A stretch of DNA of 64,000 nt from Bacillus xiapuensis (GCF_002797355.1 NZ_KZ454940.1:625522-689521), one strand, 5' to 3'; numbered from the stretch's first letter, positions 1 to 7,809 are shown. Translations and numbers: made by a program. The notes: generated by a model from the letters alone, not told the origin.

Positions 1-129
1 CTTTTCTTTTACCATTTCAGACACAAGATCGTTGATTGTTGAAATGTATGTTTTACTCATTTCGGTCAAAGTCAAATCCTGTTCTTTAGTAGGTAGCAAT
101 TTGATTTTTACAGTGATTGTTTGTGACAT
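1..129 (-). CDS. tnpB: TnpB, IS200/IS605 family, N-terminal part (cut by window edge)
   Basis: Reading leftward from an ATG at 129, the frame stays open to the window edge and gives 43 residues starting MSQTITVKIKLLPTKEQ, the usual N-terminus of TnpB, the RNA-guided nuclease that accompanies TnpA in IS605-type elements. The RuvC-like and zinc-finger parts lie outside the window, so intactness cannot be judged. It starts 5 bases after the tnpA stop, so the two are co-transcribed. The guide RNA and right end of the element would also lie outside. The family call rests on a short N-terminus plus its tnpA neighbour. Confidence 0.7.
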   Translation of the reverse strand, partial: MSQTITVKIKLLPTKEQDLTLTEMSKTYISTINDLVSEMVKEK

Positions 130-133
130 GATT

Positions 134-532
134 TCACCCCCTTGTTTTTTGTTGTTCAACATATCGCTTTATAGTTTGACTTGATACGTTTCCAGCAGTA
201 GAAACAAAATAAGAACGTGTCCACAAACTTGGCAGGTGTCGCAGGTGCGGAAATTCTTCTCGCAACTGTTTAGATGTCACTCCTTTGATTTTTGCCATGA
301 TGTTTGCAGGGCTTAGTGTAGGTAGTACATTGAGAAACATGTGTGCATGGTCTTTGTCACATTCTAAAGCAATCACTTGTATTTTTAGTGGTTCGCATAT
401 TTCGTGCACCATTTCTTTGAATCTCTTTTCTACCTTGTTGTCAAGAAATATTTTTCTTCTGTATCGAGGACAAAACACAAAATGATAGTTAATGAATGAT
501 ACGGTTGTAGTAGTTCTTCTATAATCTTCCAT
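134..532 (-). CDS. tnpA: IS200/IS605 family transposase TnpA (HUH Y1 type)
   Basis: About 132 residues, the usual length of the single-strand DNA transposase of IS200/IS605 elements. The HUH motif is visible as H62-A-H64, and the nucleophile is probably Tyr124 in IKRYVEQQ. I chose the ATG at 532 (MEDYRRTTTT): the frame continues 24 residues upstream into a hydrophobic stretch that homologues lack. Hairpins at 612-701 form the element's left end. The gene looks intact, so the element may be active if tnpB is complete outside the window. Confidence 0.88.
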   Translation of the reverse strand: MEDYRRTTTTVSFINYHFVFCPRYRRKIFLDNKVEKRFKEMVHEICEPLKIQVIALECDKDHAHMFLNVLPTLSPANIMAKIKGVTSKQLREEFPHLRHLPSLWTRSYFVSTAGNVSSQTIKRYVEQQKTRG

Positions 533-611
533 GCTTATATTTTTATCAGTTTTCACTATAAACGACAACAAATATATAAAAATAAATATAGTGGAGTTTT
601 CCAATACTTGA

Positions 612-701
612 AGTACCGCAAAACCTTACGGTTAAATGCGGTACTCCGTATTTGACCTCACTATCATCCCACGTCTAAAGACGGTCTGCGACCTGTGTGG
701 G
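612..701. repeat. Hairpins at the left end of the IS200/IS605 element
   Basis: Two imperfect palindromes lie upstream of tnpA. The first pairs AGTACCGCA (612-620) with TGCGGTACT (637-645), nine perfect pairs. The second pairs CCCAC (668-672) with GTGGG (697-701) around an inner CGTCT/AGACG hairpin (672-683). Subterminal hairpins are what TnpA recognises in this family. The exact cleavage point was not determined. Confidence 0.55.
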
Positions 702-802
702 CTTTCTTGTTCGGAAAATCTGTAATTACAATACTTTGTATACTTGCAGGGCAAAATATAAAGGGGACGATATGTATATCTTTTGAAATTGCTTATTTCA
801 AC

Positions 803-1519
803 TTATTTCGTCAGGACCTCATCCTTTTCAATTTTAGTTCCCGTCATTTTAACGAACAAACCAGATATTGATGCAATCACAATGGATGAAACCAATGTGA
901 CAAGCAAATTACTAGCAAAAGACATAGCTAGTATATTACCAAAGACAACCACCAGTACAATTCCTGTAACAATAGTTGCTACCGTCGAGTTTAAGAATAT
1001 ACCAGATATACTTGAAATAATTATGATAGAAATAGTTAATATGACCGCTGATATTGAAGTAACCAAAAATTGAGTTAAGTGCATGAATGCATGGTGTGAC
1101 GTAATCAGTATAGGAAATAGTGACTCCGTTAACAGAAAAATAGCGTTTGATAAAGTGATCCCAAGAAGTTGAAACAAAACGAATGTTCCACAAAATGACG
1201 CAACTTTAGTATAGAATAATTGGGAGCGTCCAAATGGATATAGATAAAATCTTATTTTACTTTCACCTATATAATTTTTGACCAGAAAACGATTTACCAT
1301 AACCGTTCCATATACAACAAGTATACACATGCAGATTGTAGATGCTAAACCTGAGAGCGTCATGTAATTTCTAAGAATATCATCCGACTCAGATGTATCG
1401 AATCGTCCGATAATAGCAAAAAAATAAAGTGATAGTAGTTGCGAAAAAAAAGCCATTAAAACAATAATCCATCTATAACTTTTAAGTTGAGATAATTCAA
1501 ATCTAAAGCTATTTTTCAA
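803..1519 (-). CDS. ABC-2-like transporter permease, last gene of the RiPP operon
   Basis: A 238-residue membrane protein with about six hydrophobic segments, resembling ABC-2 permeases of lantibiotic-immunity type; no closer identity is offered. It uses a TTG start at 1519 behind AAGGAGAC, and the preceding ATPase stop sits two bases away, so the pair is translated together. Together with the ATPase at 1521-2246 it would form the second transporter of the operon, for self-protection or export. No clear terminator follows. Confidence 0.75.
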   Translation of the reverse strand: MKNSFRFELSQLKSYRWIIVLMAFFSQLLSLYFFAIIGRFDTSESDDILRNYMTLSGLASTICMCILVVYGTVMVNRFLVKNYIGESKIRFYLYPFGRSQLFYTKVASFCGTFVLFQLLGITLSNAIFLLTESLFPILITSHHAFMHLTQFLVTSISAVILTISIIIISSISGIFLNSTVATIVTGIVLVVVFGNILAMSFASNLLVTLVSSIVIASISGLFVKMTGTKIEKDEVLTK

Positions 1520-1520
1520 T

Positions 1521-2246
1521 TTATCGATTGTCTCCTTTTAGAAATTGATAATACTCCTGAAGCCCGCCCCCATATTCTTGAATGATGTTTTGAACAGATT
1601 TTTTTTCATAAGTTTCACCATTCATCATGAATACAACACTAGAAGCAAAGTCTTCAAGCTCTGACAAAGAGTGGCTCGTAATAAGTATAGATATACCCTT
1701 TTTCTTCAAATCAGTAAGGACTTTTTTTATTAAGTTTATACCATCAACATCAAGTCCATTAAAAGGCTCATCTAATATGAGTATATTAGGCTGGTGAGAG
1801 AGTGCCATTGCCAATTGAAGACGTTGTTTCATCCCTAAAGACAATTTCCCTATTTTTGTTGTAAGCGGAACTTCTAAATCAAGTTTTTTTAGTATCTCTT
1901 GATATGATCCAGGCTCTTCTAATTGAAGATAATGAAAATGCTCGTTAAATAATTGGGAGATCGTCATGCTAGAAATACTTGAAGGAAATGAAAAAACCGT
2001 CCCTATTTGTTTTAATATTTCAGCACGTGATGATTCTGAAAGCAATTTACCATTTACCTTAATAGAACCTTGATCTGGAAATACTAAACCTAATAAACAT
2101 TTAAGTAGCGTAGTTTTGCCAACTCCGTTCGGTCCAATAAGGGCACAAATCTCTCCTCCATAAATATCCATATTAGCCGATTTTATAATTTGTTTGTCAT
2201 TTATAAACTTTTGAACATTAGAAATATTTATTTGTACCAAAATCAT
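1521..2246 (-). CDS. ABC transporter ATP-binding protein (second pair of the RiPP operon)
   Basis: 241 residues with a complete nucleotide-binding domain: Walker A GPNGVGKTT near residue 37, signature LSLGMKQRLQLA, Walker B ILILDEPFNGLD and a switch histidine in ITSHSLSEL. The ATG overlaps the stop of the upstream permease (TAATG), so translation is coupled. It resembles the ATPases of bacteriocin-immunity transporters. The likely partner is the permease at 803-1519, giving an ATPase-permease pair distinct from 2246-3950. Confidence 0.85.
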   Translation of the reverse strand: MILVQINISNVQKFINDKQIIKSANMDIYGGEICALIGPNGVGKTTLLKCLLGLVFPDQGSIKVNGKLLSESSRAEILKQIGTVFSFPSSISSMTISQLFNEHFHYLQLEEPGSYQEILKKLDLEVPLTTKIGKLSLGMKQRLQLAMALSHQPNILILDEPFNGLDVDGINLIKKVLTDLKKKGISILITSHSLSELEDFASSVVFMMNGETYEKKSVQNIIQEYGGGLQEYYQFLKGDNR

Positions 2247-3019
2247 TACTCCCTTTTAGAAAGTGCGATAAGAGATATTAGAAATACAACAACAGCCCAT
2301 AATATTACAACGAACAAATCAATGAAAGAAAAGGTTCCAAAGTGAAATATGGAAGAACGCAACAAATCCGCTGCTGGTACGAATGGAAGAAATTGATAAA
2401 TATTAGCCGACCATTCTGGAAGCCTGTCTATAGGGTAGGTTATTGGGGAAAAAAGTAATCCCCCTATCATGATCAACTGGGTAGCTAATGCCATAATATT
2501 AGGCGGTAAACAATAAGCAATAGCAAACCCGATACAAATCATAGTTATTTGTGCTACCACAATGATTAGACAACTTAATGGAGTTATATACACATTAATA
2601 TCAAAACGAAGCATGGCAGCTAGACATCCCATGAAAACTCCGGGCAATGATGCAATACACCATATGATGATATCTGAAAGTAATATCGCAGTACGTGCAA
2701 CCGGCAATGTCCTTTGGTATTTAAAAATACCATCCTGTTTTGAGGTACTAACCATTTGTGCTGCTAATACACATCCAACTGCGATAATCCCAAGAGAAAT
2801 GGCTCCTGAAGATAAATATATCGCTGAGGATTCATTAATATCTGGAATTAGCAAGGCAAGACCATAGACAATAGCTAAAGCAAAAGCTGCTTGTATAATG
2901 CTAAAAGTAGGCAACAAATATTTATGCCTAACAAGGCTCCAGCGGATTAAGCCCCAGAGCTTTTTCATGTTAAGAATAAGCCCAGTTTCTTTACTATAGA
3001 TGGGTATATTCTTTTTCAT
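2246..3019 (-). CDS. ABC-2 type permease (first pair of the RiPP operon)
   Basis: 257 residues with six predicted membrane segments and an ABC-2 type layout. I chose the ATG at 3019 because it follows a GGGGGG run at good spacing and overlaps the end of the upstream ATPase gene by 26 bases, typical translational coupling. An internal Met at residue 18 has a poorer RBS. With the ATPase at 2994-3950 it probably exports the mature peptide or protects the producer. Confidence 0.8.
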   Translation of the reverse strand: MKKNIPIYSKETGLILNMKKLWGLIRWSLVRHKYLLPTFSIIQAAFALAIVYGLALLIPDINESSAIYLSSGAISLGIIAVGCVLAAQMVSTSKQDGIFKYQRTLPVARTAILLSDIIIWCIASLPGVFMGCLAAMLRFDINVYITPLSCLIIVVAQITMICIGFAIAYCLPPNIMALATQLIMIGGLLFSPITYPIDRLPEWSANIYQFLPFVPAADLLRSSIFHFGTFSFIDLFVVILWAVVVFLISLIALSKRE

Positions 3020-3950
3020 CTGTTACCCCCCCGTATGACGCTTCCAGTGATGCCGAAGAAAGTTTGTAGTTAACGATTTTCCCTTGTTTAATTAGGCTTA
3101 GCACCCAATCAATTGCATCAGGAATTTGCTGAGATGAAAGAGTAAAGACGACTTGCATTTCATCCTCTATAAATCTAGTCTCAATAGAGTCTGGTAAATC
3201 AGATAAATAATTCCAATCATTCAAAACAACAGAAAGGATATTTGACATCATTTGTCCATTCATTCCTCTAGCGGGCTCATCTTTAATCAGAAGACCGCGA
3301 TCAAATAATAGAAAGCGATCAACATATTGTTCAGCTTCCAATAGATTATGAGTGACAACTATTACAATATGCCCGTTATTGGCCAAATTCCTCATATACT
3401 TCCAAACCAATTTTCGTCTCACAGGATCTACATCATTTGTAGGTTCATCAAGCAAAATAATAGGCGGAGGACATACAACGGCCATTGCGAAAGACGCTAA
3501 TCGTTGTAAACCACCCGAAAGCTTTTCTCCAGGTCTGTCAGCCCACTGTTCAATATTTAAATCCGCTAATATTTCATCAACATATTTTTTATTGTGCTTT
3601 CCAGAAATACCCCGAATATATAAAACTGACTCTATAGATTGACGTAAAGTAACTCCAGATAACGGCGCGTGAAACTGCGGCATCATAGAGACTAGTTCTC
3701 TAGCCAGCTTTGTGTTACGAACAAAAGATTTACCTTGATAAATGATGTCACCGTGATCAGGCTTTACATTACCAATAATTTGGTTCAATAATGTCGTTTT
3801 GCCAGCTCCATTATGACCAATAATAGCTACTATTTCATTTAGATAAAATATAGCTGAAATATCACAATTAGCCTTCACGTTTCCACGTTTATAAGATTTG
3901 GATATTGAATTAATCTGCAAACACTCTGTAGTAATTTTATTTTTATTCAT
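2994..3950 (-). CDS. ABC transporter ATP-binding protein (first pair of the RiPP operon)
   Basis: 318 residues. The ATPase domain occupies about residues 10-235: Walker A GHNGAGKTTL, signature LSGGLQRLASFAM, Walker B IILLDEPTNDVDP and switch region VVTHNLLEAE. A C-terminal extension of about 80 residues, as in ABC-2 drug or bacteriocin exporters, follows. It lies 42 bases after the M50 protease gene and overlaps its permease. The signature LSGGLQR differs from the usual LSGGQ/M but is tolerated in such exporters. Confidence 0.85.
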   Translation of the reverse strand: MNKNKITTECLQINSISKSYKRGNVKANCDISAIFYLNEIVAIIGHNGAGKTTLLNQIIGNVKPDHGDIIYQGKSFVRNTKLARELVSMMPQFHAPLSGVTLRQSIESVLYIRGISGKHNKKYVDEILADLNIEQWADRPGEKLSGGLQRLASFAMAVVCPPPIILLDEPTNDVDPVRRKLVWKYMRNLANNGHIVIVVTHNLLEAEQYVDRFLLFDRGLLIKDEPARGMNGQMMSNILSVVLNDWNYLSDLPDSIETRFIEDEMQVVFTLSSQQIPDAIDWVLSLIKQGKIVNYKLSSASLEASYGGVTDEKEYTHL

Positions 3951-3992
3951 TTTGGCATCACCGTATTGTTATTAATGACCTTTACTATATTG

Positions 3993-4895
3993 CTATGAGA
4001 AAAATTTCGAAAAAACAGCTAAAATTAAGCTCCAGAAAAGAGGGATTAACCAATATACAACTATAATGGCATCGACAAGATACCCAATTATTTTTAACTT
4101 ACGCCATGTCTGAACGTCTTTATCGGCTTCATCTGTCTGCTCTAAAGCAAGCATTGGATTATCTAATACCGATAAAGCAATGAGTTGACCATCACAATTC
4201 TTATGAAAGCGGAATTGCCAAATAATTCTCAACCATAGAATAGAGATGGCTGCAGTTAACATCCAGTTTGTTATTACCAAATTTACCAATGACAGACAAG
4301 CTAATAGAAAGAAATCAAAGATGACTCCGGCAGATAGCGCAGCAAACCTTGATAGAAAAGACCACAACCAAATATGAGTCATAGATACGGTTGCCTTGGC
4401 TTTGGAAAACTGTAAACGAAGCCCTCCTGCTTTGTATCCGAAAGTTCGTGCAAAGATGACATGCATTAATTCATGAACTAAGGTTGTTGATAATGAAAAA
4501 ATCACGATATAAAGTATATTTATTAATAAAGGTACTGAGTCATTGATAATTTTACTTCCACTAGGTACTCCATAAAAAAGTGTTAATACAAGGACCGTAA
4601 TCGAGGAAAGTGCCCCTATGATGAAAAGAATACCTCTTGCAAGTTTCCACTGTAAGCTCGTACTTTCCTTTGGCAGTTTCTTCATTTCAGTAGAAGAATC
4701 TGCATAAAAGCCGTTTTCTTTTAAAATGTTCAAAACATCCTCACTATAACATTCCAGTTCATCCCTAGACTGAGCTAAGCATTTAGCCAATTCTTCGTCA
4801 ACTACCAGAGGAACGGCCTCTTCTGCTAAGACTATCCACTTTCCGCTTTTTAGTTTTCTTGAAAACACAGGTTTAAGAAAAAGTCCCTCTGTCAT
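3993..4895 (-). CDS. M50-like membrane zinc metalloprotease (YydH-like)
   Basis: 300 residues. The first 70 are soluble with a small winged-helix-like composition; several membrane segments follow from about residue 85. HELMH at 141-145 is the HExxH zinc motif of M50 site-2-type proteases, and a later CDGQ near residue 235 may supply the acidic ligand. The arrangement modifying enzyme, M50 protease, ABC ATPase, permease mirrors the B. subtilis yydFGHIJ epipeptide operon, where YydH holds this place. Removal of the leader from the modified peptide is the likely role, by inference. It lies 13 bases after the thiF-like gene. Confidence 0.75.
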   Translation of the reverse strand: MTEGLFLKPVFSRKLKSGKWIVLAEEAVPLVVDEELAKCLAQSRDELECYSEDVLNILKENGFYADSSTEMKKLPKESTSLQWKLARGILFIIGALSSITVLVLTLFYGVPSGSKIINDSVPLLINILYIVIFSLSTTLVHELMHVIFARTFGYKAGGLRLQFSKAKATVSMTHIWLWSFLSRFAALSAGVIFDFFLLACLSLVNLVITNWMLTAAISILWLRIIWQFRFHKNCDGQLIALSVLDNPMLALEQTDEADKDVQTWRKLKIIGYLVDAIIVVYWLIPLFWSLILAVFSKFFS

Positions 4896-4908
4896 TTAAA
4901 ATCAAACC

Positions 4909-6051
4909 TTACTTTTTATTCTCATAATATTGAAATATCTCCCAATCTTCGATGCTCCCTTTTCCGCAAGTTGGGCATTCATCAGCATATCTATGCCATG
5001 ACGGGTGAGTGAATGAAGAAGCATCCTCAAAGTTGATTTCATATTGAGTACTTAGGCTTCTCGGTTCTACGTATCCTGTAATAACTCTTACTGCTTCATC
5101 AACAATAGCAGCTGTAAGTTGGAAAATGGCAGGTGCATATGCAATGGTAGGTGGCGAAAAATTTATCTCTCTAAAAGCCACGAATTGTTCTATAAATTGT
5201 GGATCATTCATACTGTAATGGAGATTTAAACAATCAAAACAACCAGTTTTTCCCGGTATTACAGTAAAAACTCGTCCTCGACTGACTTGAGATGCACCGA
5301 AAACGCATGGGACATTAGCTTTAACTATTGCCTGATTTACAATTCTTTGGGCAACAAATGGTGGCTCATCTATAGCACAAATTACCAAATCAACACCATC
5401 TATGAGTTTCAAAACGTCATCAGGCGTTTTAATCTTTTGGTTATGTGCTTCTATTTCTAATTGTGAATTCATTTGAGAAATTGCTCTTGCCGCTGCTTCA
5501 CATTTAGGAGAACCGATATCTGATTCTTTGTATAACAATTGTCTGCCTAAATTACTTTCCTCCACGTTATCGTAATCAACAATAATGATTTTTTTAGGTC
5601 CCAGACCAGACAAAAGAGTAAGGATGTTCGAACCTCCTCCTCCAAGCCCTAAAAGAAGAATCGTAGTTTCATTGATTTTCTTTTGGGGGTTAAACCGATT
5701 GCCATTTGTTCCAATGAATCTACTAAAATAATTGACGTTTGGCATATAACGTTCTGGAATTCCAGCATTATCCTCATAAATTGTTTCTTCTAAGAATCCT
5801 TCGTTATCTAACAGAGTAACCCCTTCAATGATGTCTTTTTCTGATAATTCCGGAAAAAGTTCTATCATTTCTTGTATAACATTCTCTACGCTTCTTCCGT
5901 CTAAGCGTGATGCAAGCTCCCATAGTTGACCATCTGGATCACCAAACTCAGCGGTGATACCCAATTGCGCACCAATTCTGAACTCCTTTTCATTCAATCT
6001 ATATAGTGGATAGATTGGTTTAATACGAGGTTTATTGTACTTATTATTCAT
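4909..6051 (-). CDS. ThiF/MccB-like adenylyltransferase with RRE-like N-terminus
   Basis: 380 residues. Residues about 14-95 look like a PqqD-type winged helix (RiPP recognition element or MccB peptide clamp). An E1-like domain follows: GLGGGGSN nucleotide loop at 135-142, DYDNVEESNLGRQ at 159-171, and two zinc CxxC pairs, C271/C274 and C359/C362. Enzymes of this family activate a peptide carboxylate with ATP; MccB does so on a C-terminal Asn. The ATG at 6051 follows AGGAGG. It lies 93 bases after a 21-codon peptide gene, its probable substrate, with a hairpin between. The reaction is unknown, because the peptide lacks the terminal Asn used by MccB. Confidence 0.85.
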   Translation of the reverse strand: MNNKYNKPRIKPIYPLYRLNEKEFRIGAQLGITAEFGDPDGQLWELASRLDGRSVENVIQEMIELFPELSEKDIIEGVTLLDNEGFLEETIYEDNAGIPERYMPNVNYFSRFIGTNGNRFNPQKKINETTILLLGLGGGGSNILTLLSGLGPKKIIIVDYDNVEESNLGRQLLYKESDIGSPKCEAAARAISQMNSQLEIEAHNQKIKTPDDVLKLIDGVDLVICAIDEPPFVAQRIVNQAIVKANVPCVFGASQVSRGRVFTVIPGKTGCFDCLNLHYSMNDPQFIEQFVAFREINFSPPTIAYAPAIFQLTAAIVDEAVRVITGYVEPRSLSTQYEINFEDASSFTHPSWHRYADECPTCGKGSIEDWEIFQYYENKK

Positions 6052-6079
6052 ACTAGCCTCCTAAATATTGATTTATAAA

Positions 6080-6119
6080 AACAAAGTCGAGGTTTCAAAT
6101 AACTAACCTCGACTTTGTT
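6080..6119 (-). terminator. Attenuator or terminator hairpin between precursor and enzyme genes
   Basis: AACAAAGTCGAGGTT (6080-6094) and AACCTCGACTTTGTT (6105-6119) form a perfect 15-bp stem with a 10-base loop. On the minus strand it is followed directly by a T-rich stretch. It starts 25 bases after the precursor stop and ends 28 bases before the thiF-like start. Such partial terminators are common in RiPP operons and keep precursor mRNA in excess over enzyme mRNA. Confidence 0.75.
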
Positions 6120-6144
6120 CTGAATTAAGTGGCCGTCAAATACA

Positions 6145-6210
6145 TTAGAAGATGATCCACCATGCTGTAGCTTCAACCTTAACTGCACGACGAACAGTAA
6201 CTTTTTTCAT
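6145..6210 (-). CDS. Putative RiPP precursor peptide, 21 residues
   Basis: A short gene not found by length-filtered ORF calling. It starts with ATG at 6210, preceded by GGAGGTG six bases upstream, the best ribosome binding site seen in this region. The peptide is basic at the start (MKKVTVRRAVK), then VEATAWWIIF and a TAA stop. The basic part would be the leader bound by the RRE-like domain, and the hydrophobic end ATAWWIIF the core. It has no Cys or Asn and only one Glu, so lanthionine, thiazole and microcin C chemistry are unlikely. Position first in the operon, the RBS and the following attenuator support it. Product and modification are inferred. Confidence 0.72.
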   Translation of the reverse strand: MKKVTVRRAVKVEATAWWIIF

Positions 6211-6299
6211 CAAGTTCACCTCCATCTCCACAGTACAAAACAAATAATCGATAATAGTTAAGACTTCAGTAATCAATATATTGTTTTGACTGAGTTTTA

Positions 6300-6315
6300 A
6301 TTTGCTATAGCAAAT
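6300..6315. promoter_or_regulatory. 16-bp palindrome in the RiPP promoter region, possible operator
   Basis: ATTTGCTATAGCAAAT is a perfect 16-bp palindrome, 90 bases upstream of the precursor start and inside an A+T-rich stretch (6224-6364) that must contain the operon promoter. On the minus strand TTTGCTATAGC could serve as an extended -10, with TTTAGC 18 bases upstream as a weak -35. The palindrome would then overlap the promoter and suit a dimeric repressor. No dedicated regulator gene is seen in the operon; the XRE gene at 7606-7809 is the nearest candidate. Confidence 0.4.
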
Positions 6316-6364
6316 ATTTACACTCGAGCTAAATTTATATTACCATTATTTAGTTGCAAAAATG

Positions 6365-6403
6365 AGTGCGGCTTTCCGAAATATTTATTCGGAAAGCCGC
6401 ACT
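6365..6403 (-). terminator. Rho-independent terminator, 16-bp perfect stem
   Basis: AGTGCGGCTTTCCGAA (6365-6380) pairs perfectly with 6388-6403 around a 7-base loop. On the minus strand it is followed by CATTTTTG. It ends the small operon to its right (genes 6423-7363) and insulates the RiPP promoter from it. Confidence 0.85.
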
Positions 6404-6422
6404 TGACAAATTCATAATGATG

Positions 6423-6569
6423 CTAATACAGTTCATCAGGAAGTTCAAAATGTACAGGTGAAAAGCCGTGCAAAGAATTCATCTCTGAATAGGACTTCCC
6501 CCCCTTCCCCGAATGACCGTTTTTCAGTTCAATTTTAGGGAAGTAAATCTTAAATTGATCCATCATCAT
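6423..6569 (-). CDS. Small ORF, 48 residues, unknown
   Basis: Starts at one of three successive ATGs 12 bases after the stop of the membrane-protein gene at 6582 and ends 19 bases before the strong terminator, so it fits as last gene of that operon. The peptide begins MMMDQFKIYFPKIELKNG, has a Gly/Lys/Ser-rich middle and ends PVHFELPDELY. No hydrophobic segment or Cys. No strong RBS precedes the first ATG; an internal Met at residue 30 follows a G-rich stretch. It could be a small protein, a peptide signal or the 3' remnant of a longer gene. Confidence 0.4.
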   Translation of the reverse strand: MMMDQFKIYFPKIELKNGHSGKGGKSYSEMNSLHGFSPVHFELPDELY

Positions 6570-6581
6570 GATTAATACCAG

Positions 6582-6899
6582 TTAAGCACTCATTTTCTTA
6601 GTGTTGATCCAATAGAATACAAAGTAACTTAGAACCAAGATTATTATATATATAAGTTCAGGATAGACAAACTCCACTTGGTCTAAACGGGCATCCTTTA
6701 AATCAAAAAGGTCAAATAGAAAATTGGTTAACAAGAAAAGGAACAGCGTAGCCCAGCTTTGAATAACCGCCTTTTGCTTAATAGTTTTCATTCGCTCATC
6801 GTCTTTTGGACCAAAAAGGAATTCACTGCTGCCTGTTAACCATCCTACAATCAATATCCACATAATTGGTATCACTATGTAAGCTAAAACTAACTCCAT
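6582..6899 (-). CDS. Small membrane protein, unknown
   Basis: 105 residues: an N-terminal membrane segment, a charged stretch with DDERMKTIKQKAVIQSW, then two further segments and a short basic tail. The DER-x-K-x-A-W pattern between membrane segments is seen in small Firmicutes membrane proteins that travel with XRE regulators. It is the second gene of the operon headed by the 131-residue protein at 6971-7363. No function is offered. Confidence 0.65.
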   Translation of the reverse strand: MELVLAYIVIPIMWILIVGWLTGSSEFLFGPKDDERMKTIKQKAVIQSWATLFLFLLTNFLFDLFDLKDARLDQVEFVYPELIYIIILVLSYFVFYWINTKKMSA

Positions 6900-6970
6900 C
6901 TTTGCTCTCTCCTTTGCATGATCATTTCAACATAATTCTTTCTTCAGAGTTGCCAGTTCTTGAAAACAGG

Positions 6971-7363
6971 TTATTTATACTTTCTTGAATAAATAAAAGC
7001 CGTAATGGGCTGTGTGACAAAAGTAAGACCGACTACAATAAGTAAAGGATAGTTCTTTATCTCATTTAAATGACCGACTCCCTCAGTTATAAATAATACT
7101 AGGGCCGACAATATCATTAGAGCATAGTAACCAATTTTCGAACTCTGTGTTTCAATATGCTGTTCCAATTCATCCTTATCCTTATTCCCCTCTAAATCTC
7201 CCCATGTAAGGGCATTAAAAACATACGCCAATGCCAAAAAACTAAAGAATATAGTTGTACCATCAACTTGTCCATATCGTAAATATTTATATATGGAATA
7301 TCCGAAAATGGCTGAAAAAGCAGCAACCGAAATGAAAATTGCCAATTTCTTTGTTTCACCCAT
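6971..7363 (-). CDS. Membrane protein, four predicted segments, unknown
   Basis: The ATG at 7363 (MGETKKLAIFISV) follows AGAGGTGAATAAT and is preferred over an upstream Met at 7405 that has no RBS. About 130 residues, with four hydrophobic segments and an acidic loop (GDLEGNKDKDELEQHIE). It belongs to the broad class of small membrane proteins under XRE control in Bacillaceae. It shares direction and spacing with 6582-6899. Confidence 0.65.
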   Translation of the reverse strand: MGETKKLAIFISVAAFSAIFGYSIYKYLRYGQVDGTTIFFSFLALAYVFNALTWGDLEGNKDKDELEQHIETQSSKIGYYALMILSALVLFITEGVGHLNEIKNYPLLIVVGLTFVTQPITAFIYSRKYK

Positions 7364-7605
7364 ATTATTCACCTCTTTTGTTTGAATTTTATGGTCATAA
7401 GACATTGCTTATTTGCTCTTGTGCTTTTCTATATAAAATGGTTCGCTGCTACTACAATTTAGCAGCACCCATCCATCCTATAATCCCGAATTCTCTAGCG
7501 TAATGGAATCTTAGAATGCCCTAAATCGTAATGCAGCGGTGCAAAGATTAAAAACGGTTCCTTACTAACCAAATATGATCTTGCTAAATACCGCAGTTTT
7601 TACAC

Positions 7606-7809
7606 TCATTTCATCTCCTTCTTAAAAATAAATAATTGATCTACAGTTGTGTTGAGATTATGAGATAGTTTAAAGGCTAACGCTAAGGTAGGATCATATT
7701 TATCGTTTTCAATAGCATTTATGGTTTGTCTGGTAACACCACATCTGGAAGCAAGTTCCTCTTGGGAAATCTTCATGCTTTTTCTTATAACCCTAATGTT
7801 ATTTTCCAT
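7606..7809 (-). CDS. XRE family helix-turn-helix regulator
   Basis: 67 residues, almost entirely one Cro/CI-type domain: VIRKSMKISQEELASRCGVTRQTINAIEN is a typical helix-turn-helix, followed by the conserved YDPTLALAFKLSHNL...VDQLF. Proteins of this size regulate the adjacent membrane-protein operon in many Firmicutes, so 6423-7363 is its likely target; RiPP operon control is also possible. The sequence from 7406 to 7605 between it and the next gene shows no other feature. Confidence 0.85.
   Translation of the reverse strand: MENNIRVIRKSMKISQEELASRCGVTRQTINAIENDKYDPTLALAFKLSHNLNTTVDQLFIFKKEMK

Noticed and set aside
4909-6210. Reading the ThiF locus as canonical microcin C
   Set aside because: The precursor does not end in Asn and no MccD/MccE/MccF-like genes are present; only the MccB-like enzyme fits.
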